Positions 6,867 to 14,031 of a DNA stretch of 18,724 nt are shown here, one piece after another. The position numbers and the translations under genes were made by a program. Source of the DNA: Oxalobacteraceae bacterium UBA4003. GTDB lineage: Bacteria; Pseudomonadota; Gammaproteobacteria; Burkholderiales; Burkholderiaceae_D. Position 1 is the stretch's first letter. Each line of letters begins with the position of its first letter. The notes beneath the pieces are model-generated. The model made no database searches. It saw only the letters and a list, made by a program, of their open reading frames with translations, and was not told the DNA's origin. The stretch is from the NCBI GenBank assembly GCA_002384815.1, contig DGBN01000064.1:29422-48145 (forward strand), read 5' to 3'.

Positions 6867-8369
6867 ATGCCAAATCCCCTGCTGATCGCAAAAAACAAAG
6901 ATCACGAACTCAGTCTGTTGCCGGAGCTTGCCAATCGGCATGGCTGCATCACGGGCGCTACCGGTACCGGTAAAACCGTGACCTTGCAAACCTTCGCGCA
7001 AGCCCTGTCGGATATCGGCGTACCGGTCTTCATGGCTGACGTCAAAGGCGATCTGTCCGGGATTGCCAAGCCGGGCTCCTTCACGGGCAAAGTGAAGGAG
7101 CGTTACACGATGCTGGGAGTGGACGAGCCGGTCTGGGCTGGTGCGCCGGTCACGTTCTGGGATGTCTATGGCGTCAAAGGCCACCCGGTGCGCGCCACGA
7201 TTTCCGATCTCGGTCCCTTGCTGCTGGCGCGTATGCTGAATCTGAACGACACTCAGCAAGGCGTGTTGCAACTGGTATTCAAGATTGCAGACGATAACGG
7301 TCTGCTCTTGCTGGACACCAAGGATTTGCGGGCGATGCTGCAGCATGTCGGCGATAATGCTGCAAGCTTCCAGACCGAATACGGCAATATTTCATCGGCC
7401 AGCATAGGTGCGATTCAGCGCGGCCTGATCGGCATAGAAGAACAGGGCGGTGATCAATTCTTCGGTGAGCCCATGTTGAATATCGAGGATTTGATGCAGA
7501 CCGATGCCAGAGGCAAAGGCGTGATCAACATTCTTGCCGCCGATAAATTGATGAATGCGCCGCGTTTGTATTCGACCTTTTTGCTATGGATGCTGTCTGA
7601 ATTGTTTGAGCATTTGCCGGAAGTCGGCGATCTGGACAAACCGAAACTGGCATTCTTTTTCGACGAAGCACACCTGCTTTTTGCCGAAGCTCCCAAGCCC
7701 TTGCTGCAAAAAATCGAACAGGTGGTGCGCCTGATACGTTCCAAAGGAGTGGGCGTGTATTTCGTGACGCAGAATCCGCTGGATATTCCGGACACCGTGC
7801 TGGGACAACTGGGCAATCGCGTGCAGCATGCCTTGCGCGCCTATACGCCGCGCGATCAAAAAGCGGTACAGGCCGCTGCAGAAACCTTCCGTCCGAATCC
7901 TGCGCTGAATATCGTGCAGGTTATTACCGAACTGGGCGTGGGTGAAGCACTGATTTCCTTTCTGGATGAAAAGGGCAGGCCAAATATCGTCGAACGCGGT
8001 TTCGTTTTGCCGCCAGCTTCGCAAATCGGCCCGATCACCGATGCAGAACGTGCGGCATTGATCGCGAGTTCCGTGGTGGCGGACGTCTATGAAAAAACCG
8101 TAGACCGCGAATCTGCCTACGAAAAAATCAAGGGGCGTGTAGAGAAGCGGGAGCAGGAAACGGCTGCGACCAAAACGGAGGAAGCAGACAGCGGCGGTGG
8201 ATTTTCCGATGTGTTGGGCGGCATCTTCGGCAACGGCAAGAAAACTGCCGGCCGGCGCAGCGATACTGTAGTGGAAGCGATGATGAAATCGGCAGTGCGT
8301 ACAATGGGTTCGACCGTCGGCCGTGAAATCATCCGCGGCGTACTGGGCTCCATCATGAAAAGGAAATAG
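6867..8369 (+). CDS. HerA-like ATPase of the DUF853/YjgR family
   Basis: This is a P-loop ATPase of the HerA/FtsK superfamily; E. coli YjgR is the closest named relative, and its cellular role is not established. The 500-residue protein opens with MPNPLLIAKNKDHELSLLP, then the Walker A motif GATGTGKT at about 29-36, VPVFMADVKGDLSGI, and Walker B within LAFFFDEAHLLF near 269-280. A conserved segment IRSKGVGVYFVTQNPLDIPD carries the sensor-type Q-N. The C-terminal quarter is charged, then Gly-rich, and ends in a basic tail. A GTG at 6855 would add four residues, but the family starts at MxxPLLIA, so ATG 6867 is preferred. No nurA, sir2 or other usual HerA partner lies nearby, so it appears to be a stand-alone housekeeping member. 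Confidence 0.93.
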   Translation: MPNPLLIAKNKDHELSLLPELANRHGCITGATGTGKTVTLQTFAQALSDIGVPVFMADVKGDLSGIAKPGSFTGKVKERYTMLGVDEPVWAGAPVTFWDVYGVKGHPVRATISDLGPLLLARMLNLNDTQQGVLQLVFKIADDNGLLLLDTKDLRAMLQHVGDNAASFQTEYGNISSASIGAIQRGLIGIEEQGGDQFFGEPMLNIEDLMQTDARGKGVINILAADKLMNAPRLYSTFLLWMLSELFEHLPEVGDLDKPKLAFFFDEAHLLFAEAPKPLLQKIEQVVRLIRSKGVGVYFVTQNPLDIPDTVLGQLGNRVQHALRAYTPRDQKAVQAAAETFRPNPALNIVQVITELGVGEALISFLDEKGRPNIVERGFVLPPASQIGPITDAERAALIASSVVADVYEKTVDRESAYEKIKGRVEKREQETAATKTEEADSGGGFSDVLGGIFGNGKKTAGRRSDTVVEAMMKSAVRTMGSTVGREIIRGVLGSIMKRK

Positions 8370-8376
8370 CCGACGT

Positions 8377-8436
8377 GACTATCGGGCGTGGCGCCGGATA
8401 GTCTGTCAGGATGGCGCTCGTTGAGGGGCGAGCGCC
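8377..8436. terminator. Two tandem hairpins between convergent genes
   Basis: GACTATC (8377-8383) pairs with GATAGTC (8397-8403), with an inner GGCG/CGCC stem, starting eight bases after the HerA-like stop. GGCGCTCG (8413-8420) then pairs with CGAGCGCC (8429-8436) around an 8-base loop. Neither has a T-run, so these are terminator-like or mRNA-end-protecting structures, not textbook intrinsic terminators. Confidence 0.5.
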
Positions 8437-8498
8437 TGCCTTATCGGCAAGAATTGGAAAACTTGAATGAGCCATTCAGGAATACGGTTGACAGCGCT

Positions 8499-9401
8499 TT
8501 ACGACTGCGGAGCATGATCGAGTAGGTATTGCATCAGCCAGCGGCCTGCCTGCCCCGGGGCTTCATCAAGACGATTGATCATGTGCAGCGTATATTCGCC
8601 GCTGATCAGGTGCTCCAGCTTCAGATGTACCAGCCGCCCCGTGTCCAGATCCTCACGTATCATTTCTTCCGGCATCGAACCCCAGCCCAAACCGTTACGC
8701 AACAACATATGCTTGGCGCCCAGATCGCCGAGACGCCAGTCGCGTACGGCAACTACGCCAAAATTCTGACCGGCAGTGAGTTCGCTACGGTCAGTCAGCA
8801 CCAGTTGCGTGTAATCGCGTGCGACTTCAGTCGGAATAATGCCTTCCATCTGCGCCAGCGGATGCGCAGGTGCAGCGACTGGCAGCATTGTGATGGAGCC
8901 GGCAGGCTGGCTTTGAAAGGTATCGGCAAAATCGAGCATGGGGCCGGCAATGCCGATCTGACAGATGCGCTGACTGACCAGATGCATCACTGCGCCCAGC
9001 GCCTCTACACGCAAGCGCAATGCCACGGTCGGGAATTGCTGCTGAAATGCCTGCAAGGCGGTAACCAGGCGGCAATTCGGAAACATCACATCGACTGCGA
9101 TCGAGACTTCCGCTTCCAGGCCTTGTGCCAGCGTTTTTGCGCGTGCCCGCATTGCATCGACTTTCAGTCCGACAGTGCGCGCATCGGCCAGCAAGGCTTT
9201 ACCGGCTTCGGTCAAGCTTGGTTTGCGCTTGCTACGGTCGAACAGCGCGACATTCAGCTGCGCTTCCAGATTGGCAATCGTGTAACTGACAACTGACTGC
9301 GTGCGGTGCAGTTCGCGTGCCGCTTTGGAAAAACTGCCGTGGTCGATGACCGCGACAAACACGCGCAATTGCTCCAGTGTCGGAGTGCCAGGATCTCTCA
9401 T
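8499..9401 (-). CDS. LysR-type transcriptional regulator
   Basis: The 300-residue protein has the standard LysR layout. The N-terminal winged helix-turn-helix spans about residues 8-66 (LEQLRVFVAVIDHGSFSKAA, then LHRTQSVVSYTIANLEAQL and LFDRSKRKPSLTEAGKALL). A linker helix follows, then a two-lobed substrate-binding domain to the C-terminus, which has typical wording such as NGLGWGSMPEEMIREDLDTGRLV. It is divergent from the azoreductase gene with a 155-base gap, the classic layout for a LysR protein that regulates its neighbour and itself. The inducer is unknown; a quinone or other electrophile would fit an azoR-type target, but that is inference. Confidence 0.94.
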   Translation of the reverse strand: MRDPGTPTLEQLRVFVAVIDHGSFSKAARELHRTQSVVSYTIANLEAQLNVALFDRSKRKPSLTEAGKALLADARTVGLKVDAMRARAKTLAQGLEAEVSIAVDVMFPNCRLVTALQAFQQQFPTVALRLRVEALGAVMHLVSQRICQIGIAGPMLDFADTFQSQPAGSITMLPVAAPAHPLAQMEGIIPTEVARDYTQLVLTDRSELTAGQNFGVVAVRDWRLGDLGAKHMLLRNGLGWGSMPEEMIREDLDTGRLVHLKLEHLISGEYTLHMINRLDEAPGQAGRWLMQYLLDHAPQS

Positions 9402-9453
9402 ATCTAAAAAATCGATACTAATAAGTTAAATAATGTGGGTTTTCTTGATGCTA

Positions 9454-9468
9454 ATCCTGTTCTAGGAT
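9454..9468. promoter_or_regulatory. Candidate LysR-type operator (T-N11-A dyad)
   Basis: ATCCTGTTCTAGGAT is a perfect 5-5-5 inverted repeat that contains the LysR consensus T-N11-A. It is placed 53 bases upstream of the lysR start and 88 bases upstream of the azoR ATG, in the divergent gap. It is the only perfect dyad of that form I noticed there. Confidence 0.5.
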
Positions 9469-9556
9469 GGTTGCAACAACACAATACGTGTTTTTTAAGC
9501 TGGTGCAGGTTGAAAACCCGCGCTGCCCATCATCTGACAAGAAAGCGAGCTCTATC

Positions 9557-10171
9557 ATGACCAGGATTCTCAACATTAACAGCAGTGTCCGTAACGGCGA
9601 TTCGATTTCGCGCAAAGTGACAACCGAATTCATCAATAAGTGGAAAACCAGGGAGGCCGATGCCGTAGTCGTTGAGCGAGATCTGGCAGCGCAACCCTTG
9701 CCGCATATCGATGGCGGCACGCTGGGTGCATTCTTTACGCCAGCCGAGCAGCGTACGCCTGAGCAGGCGCAAATCGCCCGATTGTCGGAAACGCTGGTGC
9801 AGGAATTGTTCGACGCCGACGTGATCGTGATCGGTGCTCCCATGTACAACTTTTCCATCACCTCGGGCTTGAAGGCATGGATAGACCATGTGGCGCGTGC
9901 CGGGGTAACGTTCAAGTACACTGACAAAGGTCCGGTAGGCCTGTTGACGGGCAAAAAAGTGTATATCTTCACTGCCAGCGGTGGCGTTTACAGCGAAGGC
10001 CCGGCACAGGCGATGGACTTCAATGCAAGCTATTTGCGCACCGTACTGGGCTTTATTGGCTTGACCGATGTGACGATTATCAACAGCGAAGGTGTAGCAA
10101 TGGGCGCAGAAGGTGTCAATAAGGCATTGGCAAAAACCAGCAACACCATCAACGAATTGCTGCCAGCCTGA
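9557..10171 (+). CDS. azoR: FMN-dependent NADH-azoreductase / quinone reductase AzoR
   Basis: AzoR-type flavodoxin-fold enzymes reduce quinones and azo compounds by two-electron transfer from NAD(P)H and protect against thiol and quinone stress. The 204-residue protein (E. coli AzoR is 201) shows the FMN-phosphate loop region ILNINSSVRNGDSISRKV at the N-terminus, APMYNFSITSGLKAWIDHVA near 97-116 with the FMN-contacting MYNF, AGVTFKYT, and the GLLTGKKVYIFTASGG strand. The family begins with this beta strand, so ATG 9557 is preferred over a frame that opens 30 codons earlier. A GAG lies about seven bases upstream. It is divergent from the LysR gene and probably regulated by it through the dyad at 9454-9468. 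A hairpin follows the stop. Confidence 0.93.
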   Translation: MTRILNINSSVRNGDSISRKVTTEFINKWKTREADAVVVERDLAAQPLPHIDGGTLGAFFTPAEQRTPEQAQIARLSETLVQELFDADVIVIGAPMYNFSITSGLKAWIDHVARAGVTFKYTDKGPVGLLTGKKVYIFTASGGVYSEGPAQAMDFNASYLRTVLGFIGLTDVTIINSEGVAMGAEGVNKALAKTSNTINELLPA

Positions 10172-10189
10172 TATCCTTCGTCTTTCGTG

Positions 10190-10230
10190 CAAAAAAAGCA
10201 GCCGATGCCGATAAGCGGTAACGGCTGCTT
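10190..10230. terminator. Hairpin between azoR and ribA, T-run on the minus strand
   Basis: AAGCAGCCG (10196-10204) pairs with CGGCTGCTT (10222-10230), with an inner CCG/CGG pairing. Seven A residues precede it, so the U-rich tail exists on the minus strand, while on the plus strand only CTT follows. It may stop azoR transcription weakly and antisense transcription efficiently. Confidence 0.55.
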
Positions 10231-10254
10231 GTGCTGTTAGATGAAGATCGACCA

Positions 10255-10890
10255 ATGACTACTAGCCTTACTTCCATCCCTGCAGCAACGACTGTTCTTT
10301 CTGCCGTTGAGCTGGATTATGTTGCTTCCTGCGAATTGCCCATGCCGTGGGCAAAATTCCGCCTGCACGCTTTTACCGAACCGGCAACTGGCAAGGAACA
10401 TGTCGCCATTACGCTGGGCGACGTCGCCAATGGCGAACCGGTATTAGCGCGCATACACTCCGAATGCCTGACCGGCGATGCCTTGTTCAGCCTGCGCTGC
10501 GATTGCGGCCCGCAACTGGAAGCGGCATTGCAAAAAATCGCCGAAGAAGGACGTGGCGCCTTGTTTTATTTGCGCCAGGAAGGGCGGGGTATTGGCCTGG
10601 TGAATAAAATCCGTGCCTATCAATTGCAGGATGCCGGTGCAGATACAGTGGAAGCGAACGAAGCACTGGGCTTCAAGCCGGATCAGCGCAATTATCGTTT
10701 GTGCCTGCCTATGCTGCAGCATTTGAAAATTTCCAGCCTGCGTCTGATGACCAATAATCCACGCAAAATTACAGCGATGGAACAGCTGGGATTGAAAGTA
10801 GTGGAGCGTGTACCGCTGGTTATCACGCACAATCCGTTCAATGAAGCTTATCTGGCCACCAAGGCAAACAAGCTCGGTCATCTGTTTTAA
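10255..10890 (+). CDS. ribA: GTP cyclohydrolase II RibA
   Basis: RibA opens GTP to 2,5-diamino-6-ribosylamino-pyrimidinone phosphate, the committed step of riboflavin synthesis. The 211-residue stand-alone protein has the zinc site CLTGDALFSLRCDCG with Cys71, Cys82 and Cys84, the GTP-binding YLRQEGRGIGLVNKIRAYQLQD segment near 107-128, and LMTNNPRKI near 165-173 as in all members. There is no RibB domain, so DHBP synthase must be encoded elsewhere. The ATG at 10255 leaves an N-terminal tail of about 15 residues longer than E. coli RibA (196 residues); an in-frame GTG at 10231 sits inside the preceding hairpin and is less likely. I see no FMN riboswitch upstream. Riboflavin supply next to an FMN enzyme (azoR) may be coincidence. 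Confidence 0.95.
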   Translation: MTTSLTSIPAATTVLSAVELDYVASCELPMPWAKFRLHAFTEPATGKEHVAITLGDVANGEPVLARIHSECLTGDALFSLRCDCGPQLEAALQKIAEEGRGALFYLRQEGRGIGLVNKIRAYQLQDAGADTVEANEALGFKPDQRNYRLCLPMLQHLKISSLRLMTNNPRKITAMEQLGLKVVERVPLVITHNPFNEAYLATKANKLGHLF

Positions 10891-11006
10891 GCGCCTTGTC
10901 CATTTGAACGCAATACCTATTGGCCGGCAGGAAATGTGTGTTTCAGAAAACGCATATGCTTGCTGTTTCCCAGGCAGATTGTCAGCAGCATGCAAGTCTT
11001 CCTCCG

Positions 11007-11012
11007 TACAAT
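11007..11012 (+). promoter_or_regulatory. TACAAT -10 box just before the EamA gene
   Basis: TACAAT ends six bases before the probable ATG at 11019, so transcription would begin at or next to the start codon, giving a leaderless message. A TTGTCA at 10979-10984 is 22 bases away, longer than a normal spacer, so the promoter is tentative. Confidence 0.35.
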
Positions 11013-11018
11013 CGACAT

Positions 11019-11933
11019 ATGAGTCCCCCTTCTGATGCAACATCGACTGCCCGCAAACTGTTCCTGATCGGTTTGCTGATAGGCGTTACCGGTGCGGTAC
11101 TGTTCTCCACCAAGGCGATTGTCGCCAAACTGATTTACCGCTACGACGTTGATGCAGTGACACTGATTGCTTTTCGCATGATGTTTTCGATGCCGTTTTT
11201 TATTGGCATCGGCATCTGGAAATCGCGCAATGCGACACCTTTGAGCGGCAAGGAAAAATGGCAGATCGTATTGCTGGGATTGATGGGATATTACCTGTCC
11301 AGTTTTCTCGATTTTCTCGGGCTGCAATATATTTCCGCCGGCCTGGAACGCCTGATCCTGTTTTTGACGCCATCGTTCGTATTGCTGATTTCGGTCTTTT
11401 TGATGAAGAAAAAAATCAGCGTCATCGAATGGGCGGCGCTCGGCACTTCCTATCTTGGCACCGTACTGGTGTTCATGCATGATGTGCGGGTCGGTGGCAA
11501 TGGCGTGGTATTCGGCAGCGTGCTGGTGCTCTGCAGCGCAGTGTCTTACGCGATTTATCTGGTTGGGACCGGTGAGTTGGTGCGTCGCGTCGGAGCTTTG
11601 CGCCTGGTCGCTTATGCGATGTGCGTCTCCAGCGTGGCATGTATCGGGCAATTTTTTTTGCTGCGTCCGACCTCGATGCTGATCCAGCCGATGGCGGTTT
11701 ACCATCTATCGATGGTCAATGCTTTTTTCTGCACGGTCTTGCCAGTGTTCCTGACCATGATTGCAGTCGATCGCATCGGTGCTGCAACTGCTTCGCAAGC
11801 CGGCATGATAGGCCCGGTTTCCACCCTGTTCCTGGCGGCGTGGATATTGGGCGAGCCGATCACCGGCATACAGCTGGCCGGTACCGCACTGGTTTTGTGC
11901 GGCATTTATCTGTTATCCAAAAAACGCGCATAG
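11019..11933 (+). CDS. EamA-domain (DMT superfamily) transporter
   Basis: The 304-residue inner-membrane protein has ten predicted hydrophobic spans in two EamA repeats. The first covers about residues 15-145 (IGVTGAVLFSTKAIVAKLIY, then GLQYISAGLERLILFLTPSFV and LGTVLVFM). The second covers about 155-302 (GVVFGSVLVLCSAVSYAIYL, then DRIGAATASQAGMIGPV, GEPITGIQLAGTALVLCGIY). Such proteins are drug/metabolite exporters or importers for amino acids, nucleosides or others; the substrate cannot be told. The chosen ATG follows the family N-terminus (short hydrophilic tail, then span 1); an open frame reaches back to 10920 but its added residues are not membrane-like and no Shine-Dalgarno supports it. 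The stop overlaps the AGGGG ribosome binding site of the next gene, so it is co-transcribed with the dehydrogenase. Confidence 0.88.
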   Translation: MSPPSDATSTARKLFLIGLLIGVTGAVLFSTKAIVAKLIYRYDVDAVTLIAFRMMFSMPFFIGIGIWKSRNATPLSGKEKWQIVLLGLMGYYLSSFLDFLGLQYISAGLERLILFLTPSFVLLISVFLMKKKISVIEWAALGTSYLGTVLVFMHDVRVGGNGVVFGSVLVLCSAVSYAIYLVGTGELVRRVGALRLVAYAMCVSSVACIGQFFLLRPTSMLIQPMAVYHLSMVNAFFCTVLPVFLTMIAVDRIGAATASQAGMIGPVSTLFLAAWILGEPITGIQLAGTALVLCGIYLLSKKRA

Positions 11934-11942
11934 GGGTTTGCC

Positions 11943-12722
11943 ATGGATCTGGGAATCAAAGGAAAAACCGCATTGGTCTGCGGCTCCAGCCGTGGTTTGG
12001 GACGCGGCTGCGTCGAAGCGCTGGCGGCCGAGGGTGTTCATGTCACGCTGGTAGCGCGCAATATCGAGGTGCTGGAAGCGACAGCGATGGAAATTCGCAG
12101 CTTTGCTAGGGGCGTCATCACGATCGTCGCTTGCGACATCACGACAGCGCAGGGGCGTGCACAGGCCTTGAACATATGTCCGCAACCCGAGATTCTGGTT
12201 ACCAATGCAGGCGGCCCGCCAACCGGTGATTTTCACGATTGGACGCGCGACGACTGGATTGCCGCGCTGGATGCGAACATGCTGACGCCGATTGAATTGA
12301 TCAAGGCAACGGTGGATGGCATGATGGCGCGCGGTTTCGGGCGCATCGTCAATATCACTTCGAGTGCGGTGAAAGCGCCGATCAGCACCCTGGGTTTGTC
12401 GAACGGCGCGCGTTCCGGCCTGACCGGCTTTGTCGCCGGGCTGGCGCGCAAGACGGTGGCGCAGAATGTGACGATCAATAATCTGTTGCCCGGCCCTTTC
12501 GAGACAGATCGATTACACTCGATCTTTAGCGAGTCTGCCAAGTCCAGTGGCAAGTCGCTGGACGAAATCAGTGCAGCAAGAAAGTTATCGAATCCGGCCC
12601 GGCGTTTCGGTACGCGGCAGGAATTCGGTGCGACCTGCGCATTTTTATGCAGTCAGCATGCAGGTTACATTACCGGACAAAATATCCTGCTCGACGGCGG
12701 TGCTTATCCCGGTACTTTTTAA
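11943..12722 (+). CDS. Atypical short-chain dehydrogenase/reductase (BKR-like, altered catalytic residues)
   Basis: The 259-residue protein has the Rossmann fold of the SDR family: ALVCGSSRGLGRG at 10-22, D65, NAGG at 88-91, N112, a Ser in NITSS (Ser140), PG near 185 and the C-terminal GQNILLDGGAYPGTF. The usual catalytic YxxxK is absent: the aligned positions are Ser153 and Arg157 (SNGAR). The first Thr of TGxxxGxG is Cys13. A conserved-domain subgroup of BKR-like SDRs is described as lacking the perfect cofactor motif and catalytic tetrad, and this protein fits it; its reaction is unknown, so a FabG-type label would be unsafe. An AGGGG overlapping the transporter stop lies six bases before the ATG. 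It is followed after 51 bases by the quinone oxidoreductase gene. Confidence 0.88.
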   Translation: MDLGIKGKTALVCGSSRGLGRGCVEALAAEGVHVTLVARNIEVLEATAMEIRSFARGVITIVACDITTAQGRAQALNICPQPEILVTNAGGPPTGDFHDWTRDDWIAALDANMLTPIELIKATVDGMMARGFGRIVNITSSAVKAPISTLGLSNGARSGLTGFVAGLARKTVAQNVTINNLLPGPFETDRLHSIFSESAKSSGKSLDEISAARKLSNPARRFGTRQEFGATCAFLCSQHAGYITGQNILLDGGAYPGTF

Positions 12723-12773
12723 AATGCGGTAGTTCCCGCTCATTCGTTCCTATTCATTCACAAGCGAGAATTC

Positions 12774-13748
12774 ATGACCAAAGCAATCAGGATCAACAAA
12801 ACTGGCGGACCGGAAGTGATGGAGTATCTGGATGTCGAGCTTGCCGCGCCCGGTCCGGACGAGGTCTTGATTCACCAAATGGCGTGCGGCTTGAACTACA
12901 TCGATGTGTATTTCCGTACAGGCTTGTACCCTCAGACTTTGCCGGCAGGGCTTGGAATGGAGGGAGCCGGTATAGTGGCTGCGGTCGGTGAAGGTGTGAC
13001 GCACATCAAGCCGGGTGATCGTGTTGCCTATGCAGGCGGCCCACCCGGTGCGTATGCAGAATCGCGCGTATTGCCGGCCAGGGTGCTGGTGAAATTACCG
13101 GCCTCGATTGATTTCGAGACGGGCGCCGCCATGATGTTGCAGGGATTGACGGCACAGTACCTGTTGCGTCGCACTTTCCGGCTGCAAGGCGGGGAAACGA
13201 TTCTGTTCCATGCTGCCGCCGGTGGAGTCGGCTTGATTGCCTGCCAATGGGCACGCGCGCTCGGCGTCACGATGATAGGCACCGTCGGTTCGGATGAAAA
13301 AGCGGCACTGGCCAAGGCGCATGGCTGCACCCACACGATCAATTACAACACGGAAAATTTTGTCGAACGCGTGAAAGAAATCACCAACGGTGCCGGTGTG
13401 CCGGTGGTGTATGACTCGATCGGAAAAGATACCTTTACCGGTTCGCTCGATTGCCTGTCGCCTATGGGCATGCTGGTCAGTTACGGCAACGCATCCGGTC
13501 CCGTACCGCCCTTCAGCCTGACGGAACTGGCCTCGCGCGGTTCGCTGTTTGTCACCCGTCCGTCGGTATTCACCTATACTGCCAAGCGCGACGATCTGGA
13601 ACAGATGGCGGCCGAGTTATTCGGTATGGTTGAAAGCGGGAAAATAAAACTCAGCATCAATCAGCGTTATGCCTTGAAAGACGTGGCGCAAGCGCATATT
13701 GACCTGGAGTCGCGCAAAACCACCGGTTCCACAATTTTGATTCCTTAA
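12774..13748 (+). CDS. qor: NADPH:quinone oxidoreductase (zeta-crystallin type MDR)
   Basis: This medium-chain dehydrogenase/reductase of the QOR family probably reduces quinones with NADPH in the cytosol. The 324-residue length is that of E. coli Qor (327). It lacks zinc ligands as expected. The GroES-like N-domain has GPDEVLIHQMACGLNYIDVYFRTGLY and GMEGAGIVAAVGEGV. The nucleotide-binding domain carries AAAGGVGLIACQWARALG near 144-161, the AxxGGxGxxxxQ signature of this subfamily, then YDSIGKDTF and MGMLVSYGNASG. The C-terminus ends with AHIDLESRKTTGSTILIP, also typical. The ATG follows GCGAG. It sits between the atypical SDR and a small membrane protein whose ribosome binding site overlaps the qor stop. 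A related crotonyl-CoA-reductase-like or alkenal reductase activity cannot be excluded. Confidence 0.92.
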   Translation: MTKAIRINKTGGPEVMEYLDVELAAPGPDEVLIHQMACGLNYIDVYFRTGLYPQTLPAGLGMEGAGIVAAVGEGVTHIKPGDRVAYAGGPPGAYAESRVLPARVLVKLPASIDFETGAAMMLQGLTAQYLLRRTFRLQGGETILFHAAAGGVGLIACQWARALGVTMIGTVGSDEKAALAKAHGCTHTINYNTENFVERVKEITNGAGVPVVYDSIGKDTFTGSLDCLSPMGMLVSYGNASGPVPPFSLTELASRGSLFVTRPSVFTYTAKRDDLEQMAAELFGMVESGKIKLSINQRYALKDVAQAHIDLESRKTTGSTILIP

Positions 13749-13757
13749 GGTGAGGCG

Positions 13758-13916
13758 ATGCAAGAGTTGGATACAGGCGATAAGTCGCAGGCAGAAGAAC
13801 CGTCGTCCGTTTCGGACGGCATACCAAAATTCGGGCGCCTGCTGTTGCTGCTGGCATTTGCCGTCGCCTTGATCGTAGCGATTACTTTCGGTTCGCAGGC
13901 GTATTACACGCTTTGA
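13758..13916 (+). CDS. Small single-span membrane protein (52 aa), unknown function
   Basis: The 52-residue frame reads MQELDTGDKSQAEEPSS and so on: an acidic hydrophilic N-terminus of about 26 residues, then a hydrophobic span LLLLLAFAVALIVAITFG at about 29-46 and a short tail QAYYTL. A strong Shine-Dalgarno AAGGTGAGG (13747-13755) overlaps the qor stop codon, and only nine bases separate the two genes. The layout makes it very likely translated and co-transcribed with qor. I do not recognise a family. A single membrane span with a cytosolic acidic head is the most likely topology. It is easily missed in annotation because of its size. A bidirectional terminator follows. Confidence 0.75.
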   Translation: MQELDTGDKSQAEEPSSVSDGIPKFGRLLLLLAFAVALIVAITFGSQAYYTL

Positions 13917-13951
13917 ATGGCGGAGCTGGACGACACGCCAGTTTTTTGTAA

Positions 13952-13985
13952 AAAATGGCGACTTGCATCAGCAAGCCGCCATTTT
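13952..13985. terminator. Strong bidirectional terminator between convergent units
   Basis: AAAATGGCG pairs with CGCCATTTT, and after one mismatch CTTGC pairs with GCAAG around a four-base loop. On the minus strand it is followed by six T residues, on the plus strand by TTTT. It sits between the small membrane protein gene and the convergent lipoprotein gene. A shorter TGGCG/CGCCA hairpin followed by GTTTTTT (13918-13947) precedes it on the plus strand and may add to termination. Confidence 0.85.
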
Positions 13986-14031
13986 CAATTGATGCGCTTG
14001 ATCTGCTGCAATGCGCGGATATATCGTTTTC

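Noticed and set aside
6867..8369. HerA-based defence system
   Set aside because: No Sir2, nuclease or other effector gene adjoins it and the protein matches the housekeeping DUF853/YjgR type.
9467..9556. 30-codon N-terminal extension of azoR
   Set aside because: The extension overlaps the LysR operator candidate, is not seen in AzoR proteins, and the conserved first beta strand begins at the later ATG.
10172..10254. FMN riboswitch upstream of ribA
   Set aside because: The gap is too short and lacks the conserved RFN-element sequences; only a terminator-type hairpin is present.
10917..11705. 262-codon minus-strand frame over the EamA gene
   Set aside because: Its composition (many His, Gln, Arg) is that of an antisense shadow; the plus strand encodes a clear ten-span transporter.
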